Source: Boesenbergia rotunda (lineage: Eukaryota > Streptophyta > Magnoliopsida > Zingiberales > Zingiberaceae). Taken from it: DNA of 64,000 nt. This document shows, piece after piece, positions 46,985 through 55,699 of the stretch. The stretch is from the NCBI GenBank assembly GCA_024364735.1, contig JAGFNQ010000886.1, positions 281,995-345,994 of the forward strand, given 5' to 3'. Under the pieces are notes generated by a model. The model did not search any database. It saw nothing but the letters and a program-made list of their open reading frames with translations, and had not been told where the DNA came from. A program made the position numbers and the translations under genes. Positions within the stretch are counted from its first letter, which is position 1. Each line of letters begins with the position of its first letter.

Positions 46985-47080
46985 TGTAACGACCCGGCCA
47001 GTCTACCGGCCCATTTACCGGCCCATTTACCGGTCCTCATGACCGTCGTACCGTCGTACCATCGACCATCGACCGTTCCG
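46985..47080 (+). repeat. Short TGTAACGACCCGGCC fragment in the solo LTR
   Basis: 96 bp interrupt the CATTCATAAACATGGCATG repeat. The fragment starts TGTAACGACCCGGCC like an arm of the 18130-21071 array, then has CCGGCCCATTTACCGGCCC repeats and ends near GACCGTTCCG. No clear TSD is visible. Confidence 0.5.
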
Positions 47081-48648
47081 TCATTCATAAACATGGCATG
47101 TATCTTTATTCATAAAACATAGCATGCACTTTCATTCATAAACATAACATGCATCTTCATTTATAAACATAACATACATCTTCATTCATAGAACATGGCC
47201 TACTTACATAAACATCATTCTTATTCCTAGTGCTTGCATGATCATGGCATATAAGGTAAGCATTGCATTATATTCATTGAACATGACATGTTTGCATAGA
47301 CAATTATCCTAATCCATAGAGTTTGCATGATCATGATATATAAGGTCAACATTACATTTCATACATAAGCATGATATTCATCCCAAGCATACATAAGTAG
47401 GACTTCCATAAACATACTACCTACCATTCAAGTGCATGGCATAGAACACAAGACATTCATAAATAAACCCTATTAAGCATGGCATCCAATCATAAACATA
47501 CAAACATGAAACATGGTGCTTAAGGTTAGGGTTATAGGTAACTTAATTTCTACCACATGCTTGAACCTTTATATATACTTCATAATAAAGCATAAACCAT
47601 CATTCTTCAAACCCTAACTCCCCCCAAATCCTATTTACCTTGCTTGGCCGAAACCTATAAGGAAGGGTTCCATCATTCAATTAACATGTAAGATAGCATA
47701 AGGTAAAGAAACAACCATACATTACCTATAAGATCATGGGAAGCCATTAGGGCTCATGATTAGGGTTATCCCTAACCTTTAGCCCTCCTTCTTAGGGCTG
47801 GCCGAAACCCTACAAGGCCATGGGTGCATGGAAAAATTTCATAAAATCCCCAATCAAACATTAAACACCAACCATACCCTACCATAGGGGCTTTCGGAAC
47901 CCATACTTGAAGAAAACCTTAACCCCTTGCCCTAGATTCCTTCTTGGCCGAAACCCTTAGGGTCATAAGACCTTGTGAAAATTCATATAAATCCCTTCAA
48001 CCTCCCTTTGTATCACAAGGGTACACACAATACATGGGTGAAGGGTTAAATCCAACCCTAGCCATGGAAATTCTTATGATGGTCCCAAACCCTAAAGGGT
48101 CTTAGGGTACTCCAAAAATTCCCAAAAATTATATTTATTTTCTAAACATCATGAGAACACATTAGAAAGCATACTTAAGATTTTTAACATCATCATGGAC
48201 CCAAAACTCATAGTGGCCGAATACCATAGGGGTCCAAAACATGGTTTTCTCAACATTAAAACCTAAAACCAAACTTTATATTATGCTAAAAATTCAAAGG
48301 AACTATTATACCACAGGTGAGGGAGTCTTACATTGGTTGATCTTGATTATAGACCTTAGATTTGGGAGAAGGATGAAGATCTTGTTGCTTCTTAACCACC
48401 CCTAGCCTTTGTACCCTTGTAAAAGCCTTGGATCTTGGTGATGGAGCCTTAGGTGAACTTTTCCAAGGGAGAATCCCCTCTTGAGATTTTGGCTAGAATG
48501 AGGGAGGAGGAAGAAGAAAGTAACTCCCATGCCCCCTCTTTTATAACACATTAAGGAGGGTAAGTGAAGAGTCATGGTGTCTCTTCATTTTCCTTAAACC
48601 TTAACTATAATCCATTTCATTTTCTCATAGCACTCCCTTGCTAGGTGA

Positions 48649-48695
48649 ATTGGTTAGAGCATGCATGGTTGTAGAAGAGGTCCAAGGTTCAATCC
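48649..48695 (+). other. tRNA-like A-box/B-box module in solo LTR
   Basis: ATTGGTTAGAGC (48649-48660) resembles a D-arm A-box; GGTTCAATCC (48686-48695) resembles a B-box and is flanked by CCAAG/CTTGG. It reads toward the TTACA terminus, antisense to the LTR promoter. Confidence 0.5.
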
Positions 48696-49155
48696 TTGGT
48701 GCATGTACTAATTTTTTTATTTTATTTTCTATTATTTCGAAAATTCCTTAAAAATTCCCCCATAATTATGCTAAAATTCCTAATTAAAATTATTTTATAT
48801 TTATATTAAATTCTACCTAATTAAAACCCATTTTTGGAGCCCATATAAGGCCCATTAGTACTTAACTTCTCCATTTAAATAGGAAACTATGCTAAAACTC
48901 ACTCATAATCATACTAATATTCCTAATTAAAATCTATTTATATTTATATTAAATTTTACCTAAAATCCCCTAATAATCATGGTACTAGAAAAGCCCATAT
49001 AAGGCCCATTAGTACTTAGTTTCTCAATTTAAATGAGAAAAATCATGGATTTCTAGGCTAAGGTTCGTACTAATATCTCTAGGTCCCTCGGAAAATTATC
49101 TAGACATGATCAATATTTTAAAAAAAATATTGAGAGAATTTTTCGAGTCATTACA

Positions 49156-49884
49156 ACCACTCCCATGGCTACAAACACAAGATTAGATAATGATGAGAGT
49201 GGTAAACCTGTTGATCTAACTCAATATCGAAGCATGATAGGTAGTTTGTTATACCTCACAGCTAGTCGACCTGATATCTTATTTGCTGTGGGTATGTGCG
49301 CTAGGTATCAAGTTTGTGCCAAGGAATCTCATTTAATTGCTGTTAAGCGAATTTTGAGATATCTCAAGGGCACAATTGGTGTAGGTCTTTGGTATCCCCG
49401 TATCAAATCTTTTGATTTGATGGGCTATACGGATTCCGACTACGCTGGATGTAAGTTGGACCGAAAAAGCACAAGTAGGGGTTGCCAATTCTTAGGTTTG
49501 TCCTTAGTAAGTTGGTCGAGTCGGAAGCAACATTATGTTGCTCTTTCCACTACCGAGGCAGAATATATCGCCATGGGAGAGAGTGTATCACAATTGTTGT
49601 GGATGATACATACTTTAGAGGACTATGGATTTAGTTACAAGGGTGTGCAAGTGTTATGTGATAACATAAGCACAATTAACTTAACCAATAATCCAGTCCA
49701 TCACTCTAGGACCAAACATATTGAAGTAAGACATCACTTCATTAGGGATCATGTAGCTAGAGGAGACATTGAACTCTCTCATGTAGAGTCCAAGTCAAAC
49801 CTAGCTGACATTTTCACTAAACCACTTCTCGAAAATGAATTTAGTTTTCTAAGACGGGAGTTGGGAATGTGTCGCGCTTCATGA
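49156..49884 (+). pseudogene. pol: Sirevirus D pol: end of RT and RNase H
   Basis: After the solo LTR the frame continues to the stop at 49882-49884. It includes 'YRSMIGSLLYLTASRPDILF', RNase H ('GYTDSDYAGCKLDRKS', 'STTEAEYIAMGE', 'LCDNISTINLT', 'HSRTKHIEVRHHFIRDHV') and 'LADIFTKPL'. The RNase H catalytic acidic residues (D, E, D) are present and this section has no stops, in contrast to Sirevirus A. Confidence 0.9.
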
Positions 49885-51058
49885 CTTTCAAAATACATTA
49901 AAACCCTTCATGATTATTTCGAACTGTTGGGAAACAATTGGGTAACCTTGGGAACATCTCACACAAACTATAAGGTTTACCAAAGCGTTTTTGTTTGCTA
50001 GATATGGTGTGAGATGTTAGGATCAACTCAATTTCTCAAAATGTCAATGCATCCCTTGAGAAATTAAGTTGACGAGATAATAATCACTTTGGTGACCAAG
50101 TATGGGGAAAACCAATGCATAACATATGTGTATTTGGCTCCATGATCATACTTGGACATTCCAATCAAGGAAACTTGATTGGAACATTGGATTTGACTCA
50201 AACTTAGTTGAAATTGTTTGAATGATTGTTGATTGAGTTTGATTCCATTTTTATGGGCCAAAGTGATTGTTGAACCTATAAGGACCTTTGATTCTTGTTA
50301 AGGGATCAATTCTAGTCAGGAGATCATGTCCAAGTTCGACAAAGTTCATCAGATCTCGTTGGAAAGTTTCAGAAAATCTGAAACTGAATATTTCAGATCA
50401 TATCAGTGGATATCAGGAACCTTGATCGGTCACCGGACCGATCAGGAATAGAGCTGATCGGTCCCCGGACCGATCTGGCTTCTTCCTGTAGTGTTCGGTC
50501 CACAGACCGATCAGCGAGACAAGCAATGACCTTCGGGAATTTTAATCAAGTGTTCTGAGCTAGCCTGGATCGGTCATCAGACCGATCTGGCACCCTATGG
50601 TGATCGGTCCACAGACCGATCAGGGAGCTCAGAGGTTTCTCTCCAAGCCTACTGATCGTGTCCTGATCGATCAGCCGACCGATCAGGAGCTCTCCTGATC
50701 GGTCGGGTGCACTAGTCAGTCCGATCAGGCGATAGCCTGATCGGTCTGAGCGTTATCAGATCGAACGGTGATCCGTTCAAACGCATTAAATTGCGGTTGG
50801 TGGACCGATCCACCAACCGATTAACTACGTGAAACACTCTCATCTCCCAAACCCTAGCGCCGAAAACCCTTCTTGCGCGACCCTGTGTGTGCGAGAGGAC
50901 CTCCTGCGTGTTCTTCTTCCTCGCGTGAGCGTGAGTGAGAAGGTTTCTCCAAGTCCTGTGCGCGTTCCTCTCTCGCAGAAACACTCTGCAACCACCTCTT
51001 GCGCCGAGAGCACCCTTCCGCGCAAGCTTCTTGCTCTCGACCTCCAAGAACTACTCCA
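49885..51058 (+). promoter_or_regulatory. Post-pol spacer with palindrome cluster and possible leader
   Basis: No ORF here is credible. Six palindromes of the GATCGGTC-N4-GACCGATC type lie at 50424-50443, 50456-50475, 50493-50512, 50568-50587, 50602-50621 and 50665-50684, all with 4-bp spacers, plus degenerate ones to about 50770. Spacers ACCG, CCCG and ATCA are reverse complements of those in the LTR (CGGT, CGGG, TGAT), so this cluster is inverted relative to the LTR one. Then follow AAACCCTAGCGCCGAAAACC and a pyrimidine-rich stretch to the ATG at 51059. It may act as promoter and 5' leader for the env-like ORF (inference). Confidence 0.45.
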
Positions 51059-52639
51059 ATGGCACTAAAGTAAGTTCTTGCTTTGGTTTTTTATTCAAAT
51101 CAGTCCATAGTATTTGTTTGTGAAGCTAACCATGTTTTGGTTCTTGTTCTTGCTGTTGTACCGTGACCTGACCTTATTGCACTTGCCGTGACCTACCTTC
51201 TCTATCGATTTATCTCATTGTCTAACTTTTTGATTGGGTGTCACCTTATATGATCAATTCCTTACCATGTGATCACTTCCTTGATTAAATCATGTGTATG
51301 ACCAATTCAACCCCTCTAGGAAGTCTTCCAAAAGCAAAGAAGCTGTAGAGGATAGCTCAAAAGGGAAAGCCCCCTCTTCTTCTACGCCCTCTAAGAGGCC
51401 ACAGCCCTCGTCTAGCTCCAGGTTTCCAAACGCCGCATGTGAGCAGTCCTTCCAATCTAGGACCTTCAAAATGCTACCCTGCCGTTCAATAGATGTTCCT
51501 TTCCTAACTGAATATTGTCCATTGATCATGGAGATATCATTGCCTTCTACAATCATGGTTTTCTCCTCTCCTTAGAGCGAACAATCAACTATGACCTTGT
51601 CTCGGAGTTTTGCAATAATCTTCAACAGAGTTCATAAGGCAGTTTCGAGTTCACTACTCGAGTCGCCAAAAGGACTCTCGATTTCTCCTACGACATACTT
51701 GCTGAGTTTCTGGGTGGTCGACGATCACCAAACATGTATTCAATCTATCCCGAGCTGCCTAATCCCCTACTAGCACCATTTGCAGATGTTACCCCTGATT
51801 CCATTCATCAATATTTCTTTGGTTATCCCCATCCAGACGGTCTTGATGAGCTTGGCCCTGACTTTCCTACCTTTGCTGCACTGCGTCTTTCTCCCACTAG
51901 CTACATTTTATTCAAGATCATCACGAATTGTATTCTTTCAATCACCTCCAAACCTTTAGCTGAGATCCGACCCTATCACTGTCTGATGCTCTACGGCATG
52001 CACCGCCGTTTGGACTTCGATATCATGGAGAGCATCTTCCAGTCCATCTTATCTTATCGAGAGTCCAGCCGACGCACAGTCTACATGCCTTTTGGTCACG
52101 TCATCACTGACTGTCTCATGTCAGTAGGTGTTGATGTTACCAAGGGTCGGACGATGCCCATGGTACGACAGGATTGCAGACTTGGCCGGCGAGCATTCGC
52201 CAAGTCCGGCATCATTGTTCGGGGGCCCGATCGGATGTTGATTTGGAAAGATGGTAGGGTTCTTGGTGAGTTACCACGGGGAGGTCCATAGGGTCAGGCG
52301 CCAGCCACTGCTGCTGATGATGATGACTATGACGAGCTGGATCCGGATCTCCGATGGCAGATTTCAGAGCTCGACAGGACTCTGCAGGAGGACTTACATT
52401 TGAGGGAGACCTAGCGCGAGGAGGTTCGGTCGGACTTCCGTCTCTTTGATCATCGATTGACCACGGTTGAGTCCGTAGTCACGGAGTCCTGCACCCTTCA
52501 GCGCACGTGGTACGATGAGTGGTGTCGACACACCTTCCCAGAAGGGACATCGTCTGTCAGTGATGCACCACGATCGGGGGTTGCTGATGATGCCGTTATG
52601 GATGACCCGATGCAGCATAACCCTTCGACTGATGTTTGA
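51059..52639 (+). pseudogene. Sirevirus env-like third ORF (putative plant transposon protein type)
   Basis: The best-preserved section is 51573-52639 in one frame: 'NYDLVSEFCNNL', 'AKRTLDFSYDILAEFLG', then the open stretch from 51734 ('MYSIYPELPNPLLAPFADV', 'YHCLMLYGMHRRLDFDIME', 'MPFGHVITDCLMSVGVDV') and an acidic, coiled-coil-like tail. Stops at about 51636, 52289 and 52412 and a frameshift near 51560 break it. Upstream, 51320-51560 encodes a Ser/Lys-rich N-terminus ('SSKSKEAVEDSSKGKAP'). If the intron at 51070-51319 is real, an ATG at 51059 joins it in frame. I recognise the type, an ORF between pol and the 3' LTR in Sireviruses often annotated as a plant transposon protein, but its function is unknown. 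No signal peptide or obvious membrane segment is seen. Confidence 0.7.
51070..51319 (+). other. Candidate intron in the env-like ORF
   Basis: The donor AAA|GTAAGTTC follows 11 coding bases from ATG 51059. The acceptor is a pyrimidine-rich stretch ending CCCCTCTAG|GAAG at 51319. The 250-bp interval is T-rich with branch-point-like CTAAC (about 51222). Removing it joins a phase-2 codon and keeps the Ser/Lys-rich frame open. Splicing is inferred from consensus only. Confidence 0.45.
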
Positions 52640-53217
52640 TTGTCTTCTAGCTGATCTCTGTTATTTGACTATGTGCTCTGTTTGACTGTTGGGCTATGTA
52701 TGCCTTTTGACTTGATGAGTGTGGCCTTGTGCCACATGTCTCTGGATTTTGATGCCTGTGACTTGCATCGTGTTATTTCGTTTTTTTTACCTGATCGTTA
52801 TGACTTGATGCATGCTTTATCTCATGATGATATGCTTCTTGTTGATGCTATGCTATATTATCTGCATTTTTGATTCATAGCTATGTTAATGCTTATGATA
52901 CCATACTCATATGATACATATGCCTGTTTTGTCATGCCTATATCTTTTTGCCATATGTGATCATATGCTTATCAATATTCAATCAAATTATTGTTGTTTT
53001 GGGATACCCCTAGGGTTGAGGGGGAGTATGGTTGAACTTAACAACCCGTCTAGACCCTTTTCATGTTCGACAAAGGGGGAGAGTGTGGTTGGTTAAGTTT
53101 AGGATGATCATGTTGTAGGGGGAGGATCTGGATTCCCCTATGATTCTAAAGTTGAAAAATATTGATTGAGATCCCTAAACATAAAATCAGATTGTCAAAC
53201 AACAAAAAGGGGGAGAT
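52640..53217 (+). other. Region with multiple polypurine tracts before the 3' LTR
   Basis: The main PPT (AAAAAGGGGGAGAT, about 53204-53217) abuts the LTR. Three more lie at about 53018-53030 (GAGGGGGAGTATG), 53073-53086 (AAAGGGGGAGAGTG) and 53115-53127 (GTAGGGGGAGGAT). This is a known Sirevirus hallmark. The 52640-53000 part is T-rich with no gene. Confidence 0.75.
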
Positions 53218-55400
53218 TGTTGATGCAGTCTTGCTCTGATTGTTGTTTTGGTGTTGACATCGATTTTAGTTTAGGTGGATGATCATTGATTATGATTAAG
53301 TCCTGATCGGGGATCAGGCATGACATGGATTATGTTTGAGTCCTGATCGGGGATCAGGCATGACATGGATTATGATTAAGTCCTGATCGGGGATCAGGCA
53401 TGGTATGGAAAATCCTAGTCTGGAGGGCTAGGTGTTGGAAAATCCTAACCTGGAGGGTTAGGTGTGAAAAATCCTAGTCTGGAGGGCTAGGTGTTGGAAA
53501 ATCCTAACCTGGAGGGTTAGGTGTGAAAAATCCTAGCTTGGAGGGCTAGGTGTTGGAAAAGTCCTAATTCGGAAGGGTTGAGTGAAAAGTCCTAGCTTGG
53601 AGGGCTAGGTGAAAAGTCCTAACTTGGAGGGTTAGGTGCAAATTCTCATCCTGGAGAATTAGGTGAAAAAATCCTGGCTTGGAGGGTCAGGTGCCTAGCT
53701 TGGAGGGCTAGGTTGGATGATGTTCTAACTCGGAAGGGTTGGGTGAAAAGTCCTAGCTTGGAGGACTAGGTGAAAAGTCCTAACTTGGAGGGTTAGGTGC
53801 AAATTCCCAACTTGGAGAGTTAGATGGAAAAATCCTTAGCTTGGAGGGCTAAGGTGGATGAATTCCTAGCTTGGAGGGCTAGGTTTGAGTCCCTGGATCG
53901 GTCTGGTGACCGATCAGGGACATTGGCACGCTGCTCCTTCGTGGATCGGTCTGGTGACCGATCCAGAGATGTCTGACCGGACTGGGGACCGATCAGGGAG
54001 CGCACAGTGAGGTTGGGAACCTATTGTGTGGCTCCTGATCGGACTGGTGATCGATCAGGGAGCAGGCTGCTTCCTTGCTGGCTTGCTCCTGATCGTTCTG
54101 GTGATCGATCAGGGAGCAGACGGTGAGTGAGTTCCCTTGCGGATCAGACCCTGGAACGGTCCGGTGACTGATCAGGGAGTTTGAAACTGATTAAAAAATC
54201 ACTGTTCATCTATCCTGATCTGTCTAGTGACCGATCAGGCTTCACTCTGATCGGTCGGGTGACCGATCAGGAGTTTATAGCCGCGAGAGCTGGGAATTCC
54301 AGCGAAGCTCTGGATCGGTCTGGTGACCGACCCACAAGCCCTGGATCGGTCCGGTGACCGATCACGTTAATTCAAATTGCACTGTCAGACGTGGTCAGAG
54401 CGTCTGATAGTATCCGATTCGCTGCTGTTTGCTTCTGGTATTTGATTTACTGTATGATTTGCTGATCTAACAGTCTGATTAAGCTGCAGGTGACAGGGGA
54501 GGATTCAAACACTCAAGGAGAGGTCAACGGAGGCTTTCCTTGGAGCAGGTTTATCCGATTCTCCATTTCAGGTTGCAACGGCCGAGTTGCAGACTGGAGC
54601 CGAGACTGGGGCTTGGCTGAGGGGATCTCAGGAAGACCAGAGAAGGCGTAGTGGTAGCTGGCGTTGGCAGCATGGTAGCTGGAGGCTACGGAGGATGTTG
54701 TCACCTGATGCTGAGTGGAGAAACAAAAGGGCGGAAGTTGGCTTCGTGGAAGCAAGAAGTTTTTCGCAGTATTCAGAAATTAGTGTTCTTGCCGCACCTT
54801 GTGTTCTCCACAACCTGCTTGCTGTGTTCTTGAAGCTTTCATCACTTTGAGCAAGCGATCGAGAAGCAACCAGTCTTTACTTGAGCGCTTGAAGGAGAGA
54901 ACAAGGAGCTTGGAGTCCGACAGTGGGAAGACAAGAAGAAGGGTTCTTGCGTGAGATAGCCACTGGGTGGAGCTCAGGGAAGCTTGCTGTGTTCTTGTCC
55001 TTGCTAAGTGTTTGAGTAAGATCCTTCTTGTTTTTTCCTTGTGCTTAAATTTTATCTGTGATTGAAACGCTGTGGAGAGGTTTCTCCACCGAGAAGGAGG
55101 TTGCGTTATATCCGGTGAAAACCGGGGCTTGATCTGCCGACCATCAAGGGATCGCCCACCTTAAGGGCACACCAAGGAGTAGGGGCAAGTTATCCCCGAA
55201 CCTTATAAACCCTCTTGTTAGCGTTCTTGGCAGTTGTCTCTGTTTGCTCTCATTTCTGTTTTAGTTTACTGCACTTTCAGTTTCCTTTGTTTCTTCCGCT
55301 GTGCTACTGATAAGTTAAGTGCAGGAAACTTGTTAAGTGAAAGAAAAAGTGATTGGCTATATTCACCCCCCCCCCCTCTCTAGCAATCTCGTTTCCAACA
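53218..55400 (+). repeat. 3' LTR of Sirevirus D
   Basis: 2,183 bp, TGTTGATGC to TTCCAACA, uninterrupted. It confirms the insertion site of the 37852-40197 solo LTR. Relative to the 5' LTR it has one extra CCTAGTC/CCTAACC dimer in the minisatellite near 53470-53530, and lacks one TAGT-spaced palindrome and two hairpin units. Confidence 0.95.
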
Positions 55401-55690
55401 CTTTAGAACTATATGATAACTTGAAAATTGAAAATGGCAAACTAAAGTATGAAAATGATAAATTCAAAGAACAAACAGAGTTGTTGAGGAATACAGCATG
55501 CTCAAATATTTCTTGCTCAAAAAATAGATATTACGGAGGACTTAACTAGTATATTAGGAATCATAAGAGCCAAATTATAAAAGTGCCCAAGAATTATATT
55601 CCACTCAAATTTTTGATAAATATAGTAGGTATAAATTTATATTGGGTTCCAAAATTTTGTTTATCCTATTTAAATTGATTACATGCTATA
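55401..55690 (+). pseudogene. gag: Gag C-terminal remnant of element C
   Basis: After Sirevirus D one frame reads 'LYDNLKIENGKLKYENDKFK', a coiled-coil type tail like that at the end of element E's gag, to a stop at 55547. The sequence then continues through 'YIPLKFLI' and 'YWVPKFC', resembling the Sirevirus gag C-terminal 'WVPK' motif, before the 3' LTR. No pol follows. Confidence 0.6.
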
Positions 55691-55699
55691 ATTTAGATT

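Larger units (their letters stand above)
45449..49155 (-). mobile_element. Long solo Ty3/gypsy-type LTR inside Sirevirus D pol
   Basis: TGTAACGCCCGC...TCATTACA, 3,707 bp, flanked by ACCAC (45444-45448; 49156-49160). The pol frame resumes on the other side. Minus orientation follows from TTATAAAAGAGGG at about 48535-48547 on the minus strand. A 3.7-kb LTR is long but seen in Tekay/Del-type chromoviruses. No gag or pol motif is visible inside, so it is read as a solo LTR rather than an internally deleted element. It contains a minisatellite, a 96-bp insertion and a tRNA-like module. Confidence 0.87.
36752..55400 (+). mobile_element. Sirevirus D, complete but defective, with env-like ORF
   Basis: Edges are TGTTGATGCAGTC (36752) and GTTTCCAACA (55400), with TSD CTCTA/CTTTA. 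In order: 5' LTR split by a solo LTR, initiator-Met primer site, long gag, protease, integrase, RT split by a second solo LTR, RNase H, palindrome cluster, env-like ORF, multiple polypurine tracts, 3' LTR. Extra ORFs after pol and multiple PPTs are known for Sireviruses (SIRE1/Maximus type). Without the two solo LTRs it is about 12.6 kb. Both LTRs are near-identical outside repeat-copy changes. Confidence 0.93.
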
